A DNA stretch of 64,000 bases, from positions 62,001 to 126,000 of the forward strand of contig MU858108.1 in NCBI GenBank assembly GCA_033297075.1. Reading direction: 5' to 3'. The position numbers were made by a program, and so were the translations under genes. The first letter of the stretch is position 1; the number at the start of each line of letters is the position of its first letter. Positions 45,353 through 55,863 of this stretch are shown here, one piece after another. The notes under the pieces were generated by a model. It saw only the letters and a list, made by a program, of their open reading frames with translations, did no database searches and had not been told where the DNA came from. Source of the stretch: Rhypophila decipiens (taxonomy: Eukaryota; Ascomycota; Sordariomycetes; Sordariales; Naviculisporaceae).

Positions 45353-48300
45353 TTAATGCATCCTCCTCAGTTCCTCAACGATATTCCTCATATCCTCGAC
45401 ACTCGGCCCCAGCCCATGGCAGATCTGCGCCTGTGTCTCGTCGTCAATATCCAAGAACCGTTCAAGCATTTCTCCATCTAGGAACCGATCCGGCGCCTCC
45501 CCTTCTCTCTCTTCGTTGCGGAACGCTCTGTAGCTGTTGAACTCAATGCCTCCCGCTGACTTGATGACGGTCGCCAGTTTAGCTTGGAACCGAAGCAGCA
45601 AGTCCTGAGCGTGTGGTGCAATTGTTCCAAACATGTAGATGCTTCCCTCAACCTGTTGACAAGGATGATTAGCAAAGCCTCAAAGATATCAGACAGTCCG
45701 GTGCTGTCACTTACCGTTCCCAAGAATGCCCGAGGTATGATGCTCGCATTGGGGCTCGTCTCGACTGTGATCTTGCGAATCCGATTGACCTGCTCACCCA
45801 AGTTCATCTCGCTCGTGATTTGCAGCCTCCGACGGTCCTCTAGCGTTACGCCAGCGGGATTTCGCATCAGGACCATTAGATTCCCCCGCGAATCAGCTTC
45901 AAGCCAGGACTCTCCGTCAATGTGGCTCACCGCTGTCCCCCACGCAGCTTGGTAGTGTCTGGCGGTCTCGACAAGCCGTGGAGATTCGCCTTCTGGCGTC
46001 ACATATTCGACGAGCGAAACCGACTTCATCAGATCGGCTACTGCAATCATGTTTCCATGTACCGCCAGATCCACGGGGTACGTCGATGGCCGATATGAAG
46101 CAAGCTTGGTCAGCTGTGCTGTCGTGGTCGACGTCTCCTCGTACATGCTCACGACAACTGTCTTGGTCAGGGCAGCTACAATCTTGCCATCCATGACCGC
46201 AAGACAACGGCAGGCGCCCTTGAGCTGATGCGAAAGCACCAGGTATGGTTCCCTGTCGCTATCGATCCCAAACACAAGAATTCGCCCACGGACATTTTCC
46301 GTGGTGCCGCGGTCTGGGTCGGGGAGGTAGCTGGTACCGACAATGAATCTTTCGGACGGGTTCCCGTAGGAATCGGGTAGCTCGGCCCGAATGACCGCCT
46401 CCACGAGCTCTGTATACGAGGGCGTCGAGATGAGAAATTCCTTCCCCACCTTGTCGAAGATGACATCGTCCACCAGTTTAAACGAGCTCTGGATAACTTC
46501 TTCTCCGTCGATCAATCGCCTCTGGATACATCCGAGCCCGAAAACCTTCTCAGTGGGCGAGTAGGCAAGCCGTCTCACCATCTCATGCATGGGAAGCGAG
46601 TGAGTATGGGTCCGCCTTGTGGTGTCGATCTGGGAGATTTTGATCTGCGACTTGGTTGACAAGACAACGCTGTCTGGGAACGCTTCTGAATCAAATGGAC
46701 AAACGAATGTCGCATCCTCAGCCGTGACTGCCGAGTAGACTATCCTACCTTCTGACCCGTAGATCAAGCTGGGATGCTCAGTCGTCGCAAATATACTGTA
46801 CACGCCGTTTGGATGTGGAAGCAAATGGAAACGCGCCTGTGTCGTTCCTAGCACCACGCTCTTCGTCCCCGAGAGGGTCAAGTCTTGCCCGATCTTGAAG
46901 GTGACGACGTTGCCGTCTTCCAGGGCAACAAACAACGTCGGCCCAGACACGCTAGGAGGCAAAATTTGGACCAACGCAAGATCCCTCGGTATCGAGGCAT
47001 CGTCTGGCGTTTTCCGGAGCGATTCTCCATGGACGGGGTCCAAGGTTTCTAAATCAACAATAGAGACAGTGCCCGAGTTCCAAAAGCCAACAACTCCGAC
47101 ACTGGGGAGTTGCGGCGCCACATGAAGGCAAGCGATCTGGTCCTTGTCTCCAATGTCCTTTTGCTTGGCTAGGGTCAAGTCCTGCCCAAGGCTCAAGGAC
47201 ACGAGTCCCGTCCCTTCGACTGATAGCAACACCCAGCGGTCATTGGCAGATGCTGCAATAATGGAGCTGTGCCCTGCAGGTCTCCAAGACGACACAACGA
47301 CTCCGCTTTCGATATCTATAAGTGATACAGAAGCAGTGGTGACCTGCAAGAGGTTCCCAGTGGGCAAATTTCTGGCAACTAGAGTCTGGATGCCGAGATC
47401 CATTCCCAGAAAGGATTCCAGTTCCTCAGCGCCGCCTTCAGAATCGAATTGAAAGACGCGAGTCTCGGTCGAGAACGATGCGATCAGCGTATCAGTTTTG
47501 GACGCAGCATGCGATCGAATCGAGAACAAGCCTCTCGTATCCTCTAGATCAGCAAGCTCGCCAATGTCTTCGAGGCCAACTCCGCTCCGGACACTCCGTA
47601 ACGTTCCGTCCCTCCAGACACCACTGCCAGTGACAATCCGAGCCTGCCCAGAGGAGTATTCGTTTCCTAGTGCGCTGTTGTTCTCGCGATTCCCCATGTC
47701 CATAACCGCGAAATCTAATATGGGACCGATATTTGGTAAGGACTGGACCAGCGTCATCATGTCCCTGACGTCTTTTTTTATGAGATCCACATGGAACAGC
47801 TGGGAATCACCGTAGTGGGAAGCGACAAATAACAAGCCGTCCCCAAAGTAGAGCATATCGCTTGGCCGTGATGTTCTCCCGATCACCGAGACGTCCATGC
47901 CGGTCACCACCACGCCGGTTGTATCAGTCAGGATCGTTAGCAGATGCATCGTCCCGTAATCATCTGCTAGGAAGTAGTGTGTCGGGTCGTATTCCGCCCA
48001 TGCAACAAAGATGTTCGCTCGATCCAGCAACGACTCCACTTTTGACTTGGTGACCTCGTCAATATAGAGAAGTCGTGTTTCGCCCACAATTATTAGACCG
48101 CCAACGTGCGCCTTAGCCGCGTCGACGTTGCGGAAGTTGTGTCGCTTGACCACTTCCTCCACCTTTCTAACGGGTATCAGCAAAGAGGACCCCGAGTCGG
48201 CAATATCGAGGTCAGTTTCTCTGTCTTTTATCTCGAACCTCGATGCTTCGGTGTGTCTGTCGTCTGCCGTGAGCCGATATGTGGCCAGCTTCAGCTCCTC

Positions 48301-48928
48301 GCTGTCGGACCGGGTCTTGTACAGAAGGGCGATTTTGGGATGCCCTGTCTCGGTATACAGGAAGGAGCTCGATTTGATAAAGAGCTCGGATAACCGGGGT
48401 TGTGCCATCCAGTCCAGTTTCAAGATTGTGTTTTTTCTGGTGCCCAGTCTCAGAATCGTCAAGACGCCTTGCCAAAGATGCAGCGCCAGATATCTGCCGC
48501 TTGGGTCGACGATGCACTTGTCCTGGCTCTCGGCATTTCGCATGTGCAATTCACCGGGATCTTTAAGGGTGTCGTCGATCGCTTCCAGTTGTTGGGTCTC
48601 GGAATTCCATGCTAGTGTAAAGTATTCGAACCGCTCGGTTCCGACGAAGAGGATGTCTGTCGGATAGTCTTTCGGTCGTAGCCTCTGGAGGACCGAAATT
48701 GTGCCATTGACTGGCTGGGAGTGTACCTGGCTCAATGTCCCGTCCGAAATCCGCCATATTTCTAACCGGTTTGCCTTTCTAGAGTGTTGTTAGTAACCAT
48801 CATGATTTTCGGCTCGGACGGGCCAACACTTACCCAATGACCAGACTCTCCTCGTCTCCCGAAAACAGGTGTGCCTTGAGCGCATGCCGGATGCTGGTCG
48901 GTCTGTGGATCGGGGCAATGTATGCCAT
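45353..48928 (-). CDS. ddb1: DDB1 homologue, Cul4 ubiquitin-ligase adaptor
   Basis: Three exons on the minus strand: 48834-48928, 45715-48778, 45353-45652; 1152 aa, close to DDB1 elsewhere. The first exon (MAYIAPIHRPTSIRHALKAH) and the join to GKANRLEIWRI match the DDB1 start, which reads similarly in animals. The body is built of WD40-like blades (MMS1_N region), with the C-terminal CPSF_A part from about residue 800: RILVFGI, LKGACRCLAVMDGKIVAAL and LEADSRGNLMVL. The tail (FLDGEMLERFLDIDD) is the strongly kept DDB1 ending. DDB1 links substrate receptors (DCAFs) to Cul4-Rbx1 and acts in UV-damage repair and, in Neurospora, in DNA methylation with dim-5. The long central frame alone would miss both ends. 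Confidence 0.95.
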
Positions 48929-49905
48929 TTTCACTGTGTTTTCCAGGAGGGATTCGTGAAGTCTCGTCGTCACATTAGCACGGAGCTCGTCGTGTCCAGA
49001 TCTCGGTGTTTGTCAGGGCCAGAGGCGGCATCCCGACTGGTTGATGATGCAAGGTCACAGGCGGAGATAAGCTGAAAGCGCTGTAGCTTGTCTCCGGACA
49101 GCGCTGATTGGGTGCCTTACCCGTTGTTCTACCCCGCCATTCACTTTAATTGGGACGCGTCGCGTGTTCGTGACAGTGTCGAAAAGGCATGTAAGAAATT
49201 GATGCCCCTCAATTTCTGAATCGTTCATCATTGAAGGCATTCATTCTCAGGACGTCGTATCAATATTGGTCTTTTGAGAATCGAGGGTCAACGAATCACC
49301 GAATAGAGGTAATCCAGATTGTAGTTTGAGCAGTTCCAGTGCGCGTTGTTCCACTTTGGTTTACGGGTTACTCAGTGTGCATCTTGAATTCCGCAATGGT
49401 GGCCGACGAGATCTACATATCGTCAGTCGACCTGTGAAGGCTTCCTTACTGGCGTAAATCGTGTCGCTTCCAGGTGATTTCACTGGATTCGCCGCTCCGT
49501 CAAACATCTGGACGTCGTCTGAGGATCATTTTGCTGGAGATGTGATGAAGCATCACTTTGCGACCTGAACCTAATTCGAAGTTCCGCATCGACGGACTGT
49601 CTAGCTGCCTACCGTTGAGACTGGGCATCAGGGCAAATTCAAAGTGAGCACGAGAAAGGGAATATAGATTGGACCTGTCATAACTTGTTTCATCCTCTCG
49701 CCGTCGTCGTCGTCTCTGTCGTCGACGGAAATACGAACCATCTGTTCTGCTGCTCGCGACAGCATCATCTCAATCAAACGCATTTCAAAGCACCACACAA
49801 AAACTCTGCGCACCCGCTAACCCGCACACTCGACTGATTCCAAAACCACCCAGCAAGACCCTCTTCCTCACATCTCGAGACAGAGCTCCAGATTGCAATG
49901 AAAAG
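48929..49905. other. ddb1 promoter and U2 3' flank
   Basis: About 1 kb. The ddb1 promoter lies next to 48929. No gene was recognised; the frames near 49628-49905 are shadows. Confidence 0.5.
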
Positions 49906-50101
49906 CCGTGTTCGCGTCAGCCGGAGACAGTGTAATACCAGCGACACAGTGGGGCGGATCGTGAGCAAGCCCAGAGGATCGCGCACCCCGAAAAGACAAA
50001 AATAAGTATAATCTAGATTGCCATCCGTGGATAGCTTTCAGAGATTAAACTGAAAAGAACAGATACTACACTTGATCTAAGCCAAAAGGCAAGAGAGCGA
50101 T
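49906..50101 (-). ncRNA. U2 spliceosomal snRNA
   Basis: Reading the minus strand from 50101, the RNA starts ATCGCTCTCTTGCCTTTTGG, then CTTAGATCAAGTGTAGTATC. The branch-point recognition GTAGTA is at RNA positions 33-38 (genomic 50064-50069). Stem-loop IIa (TTTTCAG...CTGAAAG) follows. The Sm site ATTTTTG is at 49997-50003 (RNA positions 99-105), the same place as in human U2. The 3' half ends with a stem-loop whose loop TATTACACTG corresponds to the U2B'' site. The 5' end is firm; the 3' end (about 49906) is estimated from the last stem. Confidence 0.96.
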
Positions 50102-51930
50102 GAGAAAAAAAAGAAGAGAAGAGGAGGAAGTTCGGGGCGGAGGAAAGATTACTTATTGGTGGTGGGAGGGGCCCGTGCACGATGTTGACAAGTGGGTCCG
50201 CAAAATGCCTTGGCACGTGCACCGAGTCGGACGTCCGTGCACTCTACTCATGGGTTACGTCACCTGCTTTCAAATTTGTCAGCAAGAACGCAGACTCGCA
50301 GTCATGCGGAATTAGCCGTGCCCCACCAGCGGTTGTCTGGTCTCCCGCTTTGTCAGCAAATTCAAACGACAAACAACAACAGATGAAAAGGGGTCACTCC
50401 TTGCTCGACACAGAGCGGTGTGTTGCCCGCCTTTTGGTCACACACTCATGAAACATGAGATGGATGAAGTTCTTCCTCGGCTGCGGAAAGGTCCAGAACC
50501 TTTTTTATGTCAAGGAGGGCCCTGACATCTGTCAACTTCCATTTCCTCTTCATCCGAGACTCGCACTAGGCTGTCTGAATGCGAATCTATACGGAGGGAT
50601 TGATTGCGATTGCATTCACGACGGTTTCCATTGCGACCAAGTATCAAGTTTTGTTGGCAGATATTGTTTTACCGAAGAGGATAAAAATATCGATTTGGTT
50701 GCTCTTGTAGATGAGAATATGGTCTGCAGTGGCGGATGAACCTCTGCGAGGAATTGAGTATTCATGTGTACGATGTCTTGCCAGCTGCTATCCCAGAACC
50801 AAGCTTTCCTTGGGTTTGATTTCTACTGCACTTTTGCCTCGCAGGATGCCCCAGTTGCGAGAGACGCCGCTATGTAACAGAGAATCAAGGGCAGAACTAT
50901 ATTATCAAGAAGAGCTCGTTCGTGTCGCTCTGGACAGGGCGATCGTCGTTCCTTTCATCTCGTCATCTAAATGCATTAGCCGATCTATTCTCCCAGGACC
51001 CTTCTGTTCCTTGATGATGCCTGAACCGAATGACCTCCCGTAGTGCTCTTAGTCCAGGAGATTTAGCCCGTTTTGGTTATCATCCAGCTCTAGTAGTCTA
51101 GGCTCCAATGCAAAGACTCCAGAACAGCTCATCATACTCAAGAGTCACATTGTGTTGCTCGTCTGAGAGTTGAGAAACTCGCACAAGATTCGTGTAAATA
51201 TCAAGATTCGGTAACAATACTTCCAAAGAGTACCAGGTAACGTCCTTTCCAACCCCACTATGTCTTCTTTCTTAGGAGCTTGTGTCTCTCGTCTAGTTCT
51301 GTGGTGAATACCCAGGTACTTGGTCGTTCTTGAGGTGTGGTTCACGAAGCCGCCATTTGTGTTTGAAATCTTGATGAGACTGGGAGGCAGAATATTACCT
51401 AGAGACTGAGAAATGCAGCTGGACTTTACCCATTATGAAAATAACAGCCCCTGGTTTGACCAACATATAGCAAGATAAATGCCTACAACGATATAGAATT
51501 GCACGGACTACCTGCTTAAAAAGAGCATAATAAATCGACACTTCATAAATAGTAGATGTGCAAATGGGCAGCCGTTCCTCGGTAACGTAAGGTGACAAGT
51601 TGGTAATTTTCATCCAATGTCGGGTCAACTGCCCATCCTCAACACGGACCCGTGATCGTTTACACCCCCACCTGATCGCGGCAGACCATAATAGCAACGC
51701 CGAAACTGCTTCCATCTCAACTCCTATTGATTCCTTACTATTGTAGAGGACTTGAGATCGCAGACGTCGTCGCCGACTGCTCACAGGCCACCCAAACAGT
51801 CGACGTATAAGTTTCTCGCACAACCGCCACCTTTCTGGTTCTCTTCACTTCGGTTCTGCATCGTCTCGATTGTTCAGATTTCTGAATACCGATTTCAGAC
51901 CTTGCGTTTTTAACCAGTATTCAGCATCAC

Positions 51931-52083
51931 TGCTCTCGACCTTCGACTATCATTTACGTTGACTATCGTCTGTTTTCGACCTTCGATCTTTGACTATCGT
52001 CTACTCTCGACTTGCGACTATCGTCTGCTCTCGACTTGCGACTATTGTCTGCTCTCGACCTTTGATTTTCGACTATCGTCTGC
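51931..52083 (+). repeat. 24-bp minisatellite in gene leader
   Basis: About six imperfect units around GACTATCGTCTGCTCTCGAC TTGC run from 51931 to 52083. The central units (from about 51992) keep a 24-base period exactly; the outer ones vary. The array lies about 100 bases before the likely leader intron. Confidence 0.85.
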
Positions 52084-52182
52084 TTACTAGCAATCAACCT
52101 CATCTCTCTCGACTTGCTGTTCTTCGAGCAGTATTCTCTCACCCGTGTTCACCGACCCTTACCCAAGTGTTCACTTTAACAA

Positions 52183-52382
52183 GTAAGTCTTCTTCTTTCT
52201 CCCTTTACCGATCGGTGAAAGACATGGGAAGACCAAAATCCACGATCAACAGTCTGGTGATCGACATACTTCCAGTCACACGTCTTGCACACATCCTCTT
52301 TCGTCACTACTAGACTATTCACCCAATAGCTGGCTACAATTCATTTACTAGACAAACAGCAAAGCTAACACACTTCCTCTAG
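52183..52382 (+). other. Likely 5' UTR intron
   Basis: Donor GTAAGT at 52183 in ACAA/GTAAGTC and acceptor CCTCTAG ending at 52382, 13 bases before the start codon at 52396. A GCTAACAC branch point lies about 17 bases before the acceptor. Confidence 0.6.
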
Positions 52383-52395
52383 AAATCTAGTCAAG

Positions 52396-55300
52396 ATGGC
52401 CGGTCTTCCGAGTGTTCCTGGCCTCCCCCAGAAGCCGGTCCACACCAACTTGCCTTTGACTCAAAAAGATCGTGAGGCCGCTGGTGCAGCTGGTGCTTCC
52501 GCTGCTTCCAAGGTGTCGACCGAGGGCGGCGTTCCCCCTCGGCGGCAGGGATACCAGAACCAGCCCCGATCGTCTTACTCCGATCGATATTCTCGTCGGT
52601 CCCCCTCCACCGACCGATATCCTCGTCGCTCCCCCTCCGGCGATGGATATTCTCGTCGATCACCCTCCACCGATCGTTATGATCGGTATTCTCATCGATC
52701 CGCTGAGCCCCGTGCCAGCACTAACTACAACGATCGTTTTGATCGTTACCCTCCTCGGTCCGCTGAGCCCCGTGCCAGCTATGACCATAACTATCGGCCT
52801 CAGAGCCATTCTTCTTTCCGCGGCGACCCGTCACATCGCCACCACCCTTATTCTCGCCCGAGAGGTTCGGCCGAACCAACCACCCCCGCCGACCTCAAGC
52901 AGCCTCAGGCTGCGACCCAGCGCCGGGCAGAGAACCCCTTCAGTATCCGCCCTGATCGGGAACCGGAGGCTCGTGGAAGGGGCAGACTTGCTCCTCTCCC
53001 TCGCAGTGGGCGGGACCGGCAGCCAGCTGGTCAAGCCTCTGCGAAGCCGCATGGAGAACGTGACAGAAAGGTGTCTGTTCCCGTAACCACCACCACCACA
53101 GATAAGAAGAGAAAGGCCTCGGCAGCAGCAGCACCACCATCTCCGTCTGGTTCAGACCTCGAGGAGGGCGAAGTCCTGGAGGAAGGTGAAATCGTTGAGC
53201 GGCCCATGAAGCGTCAACGCACTGCCAGTGTTGCCGCCTCTGCTGCCTCCTCTTCCTCTTCCGCTCGTGTTTCCACCGACAAAACCGCCAACAAGGGCAA
53301 GCGAGCCACTCCCCGTCGTGCTTTCTCGCCTATTGTCTCGGCTGCTGCTGCCCCGGTTGCCACGTCTCGCCCGGTTACCAGCAGATCAACCAGAAAGTCT
53401 GCCCTCCCGACCCCGACCGCCCGACCATCCACGTCATCGTCAGCTGCTTCTCGGGCCTCGGGCTCAGCTGGAGTGATGACCTGGGTTCAGACCCTTAATG
53501 AAGACGTCCCGGCTCCTTCTTCTGGCCCTGCTCCTGCCTCTGTTGACTTGGCCGACTCTTCCGCTGCTCCCGCTTCTGCTCCCGCGCCAGCTTCTTTATC
53601 GGTCGATACTACACTCGGCAAGTCACCTGCCAAAGCTTCGGTTTCTCCCCCGTCTGCACTGGTTTCGCCTGTCTCTTCCGGCGCCGCGTCCGACCTCGCC
53701 ATTGCCTCCGCTGCCGCGGCTTCTCCTGCACCAGCCAGCGAGTCTGCCGCCTCAGCGGTTTCGCCTGTCTCTCCCGGTCCGGCCTCAGAACTCGCCGCTG
53801 TCACCGCTGCTGCCCCTGCCAACGTGTCTGTCGCTTCTGCGGTTATTCCTGCCGCCGAAACCGAATCTCCCTCTACCGAATCTTCTGTTCATGAGAAGGA
53901 GTATCCCTCGACCAGCAAGTCTCCTCAGGCTTCACCCTCGGCTGGCAAGTCTCCATCTGCCGGCTCGTCCACTAGTACAGCTCGCTCAGCCCGCAAATCT
54001 GCCGTTCTAGGTGGCAAGTCTCTTCCTGGCAGCGAACAGGACGCTCCTCACGAAAATCCTGCTGGAAAATCCCTTCCCGAGACCAAGCCAACTTCGCCTC
54101 GGAAATCTTCTCCTGCTCCCAAGACCGGCGGTGGGGTCAAGACCGGTTGTGTGGCCAAGGCCAAGCCTAAGCCCAAGGCCAAAGGCAAGCGTGGTCGTCC
54201 CAAGAAGGCCGAGCCCGAGGAGCCTGACCACCCTTACGTGGGTGGAAAAACGTTCTGGACCGGAGGATCCTGGTCTCCTCATGCGAAAATGGCCTCCTCT
54301 TCTGGTGGTGAGAACGAGGACCAGATGCAGATCGACAAGACTAATCATGTCGACGAAGCCGGTGTCTCTTCGGGTGGTGCTCAAGACGATGAGCCAAGCC
54401 CCGCACCAACCACAAAACCATATGCGACCAAGAAGGTCCCGACGCCCTCCTCTGGTGGTGAGGAAGCCTCGATTTTGGCCAGTATCGAAACTGGTGATAG
54501 CAACGCTGATCTCGTCAATCCGGAAGCAACTTCGAGCTCGGCGCACCCAGCCGTCGGTGGGAAGACCTCCTGGGTCGGTTCGACTCCTGAGCCCGAGGAT
54601 GACGATGTTCTGCTCGGGGACGAACCTGATATTTCTTCCATTCAGATGCCGGGACCACTCGTCGCAATCCCAACAGCCGTTGACGAGGGCTCCGATAAGG
54701 ACGAGGACTACAGCACAGAATTAACAGTGCTCAGCAAGACCGATGACGCTGTCTGGCTGGATGTTCGGCTCGGCTCGGCGGCTCGGCAGATCCAGGTCGA
54801 CGCCATCGTGCTGCCGGGGTTCAGCACCTGGTGGTCTCGCCAGGAGCCTGACCAGCCGCTCTACGAACTCGACCTGAGCGGTGTGTTGGTAGATGCCAAC
54901 GGGAAGGCAGAGAGAGTAATTACAGCGGAGGAAGTGTTGCACATGTTGGAGAGAATGCTTCTGGAGATGGAAAAGTCTGTGGAAGGGGGTCCAGCGCCAG
55001 ACTATGCCAAATGCAAACCCTACTCGACAAACCACATCTGGCTTGCAGCATTGATGCATAGCGTGCTCGGGCTCCCCCAGGAGGTCATCAAGGGAATGCT
55101 GTCCACTATTCAGGGACTGTGGACTGATTGCAGGGAGGATGGATTTCCCAGCGATGATGCCTTACTCCTCGACGCGGGGTTGGAGAAGGCTATTGCTGCC
55201 GCGGAAACCTTTGGCTGGGACACCCTATGGCGGAAGATGATTTCGCGCCTGGCATACGGGTGTATCGTCCGTGGAGACGGAAGGCTCATTCACAGTGGGC

Positions 55301-55863
55301 TGGTCATTCAAGACAATATCAGAACCTCTACCATTGGTCAGTCCATTTCTTTTTATCCTTTATTTGACACCCCGTCCTTTACCCTATTTACCACCTGTCC
55401 TTGTTGTTTTCTGTGATCTAATTGTCTCTATCCTCTAGGCATTATCCTTGCAGCTCGCCACCAGATGGTCATGGCCATGACCGACAAGGCCATGACCTAT
55501 GTCCAAACATACACGAGGACAGAAACGGTTCAGGGGGGCTGCGGCAGCTCACGCTGCTCGACATCGCGCATCGGCGCGGTCTACTCGGCTCTCACGGCAG
55601 CGGGTCTTTTCCCTTGGCCAAGGAACGACCAATTTGCGTCGGCCCTCGCCGGTGGCAGATCTACCAGCGATATCAGCACCGCGCTGAAGGTCAGCAGCAA
55701 CAACCTGGGCGGGACAGCCAATCTCCTGAATCCTCATGCCCACCTGGTAGATTTGTGCAGCGTATTCCCAAACCCGCTTGCCAATCTGTACAAGGAGGTG
55801 GGCTCGGAGATCGTGGACAAGCTGGTCACATATTTTAAGGATATGCCACTTGGGGGATACTAA
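52396..55863 (+). CDS. Large low-complexity nuclear-type protein with AT-hook-like motif
   Basis: Two exons, 52396-55336 and 55439-55863; 1121 aa. The 102-bp intron (GTCAGT...CTCTAG) joins TSTI to GIILAARHQMV. I do not recognise the family. Residues about 50-135 are Arg/Ser/Tyr-rich with tandem (S/D)RYSRRSPSTDRY and SAEPRAS units like an RS domain. Residues about 200-560 are Ala/Ser/Pro-rich with diverged internal repeats (VSPVSSGAASDLA and VSPVSPGPASELA). KGKRGRPKKAE near residue 600 is an AT-hook-like motif. GGKT-x-W-x-G occurs twice (about 614 and 718). The last 400 residues seem to form a folded domain rich in helices (VLHMLERMLLEMEKS, IWLAALMHSVLGL). The mix suggests a chromatin- or RNA-associated protein, as inference only. 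Confidence 0.78.

Larger units (their letters stand above)
50102..52395. other. U2 promoter and leader of the next gene
   Basis: 2.3 kb. The part next to 50102 should hold the U2 promoter on the minus strand. From about 51900 on it is the leader of the gene at 52396 and includes a minisatellite and a likely 5' UTR intron, both listed separately. No protein gene was recognised between. Confidence 0.5.
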
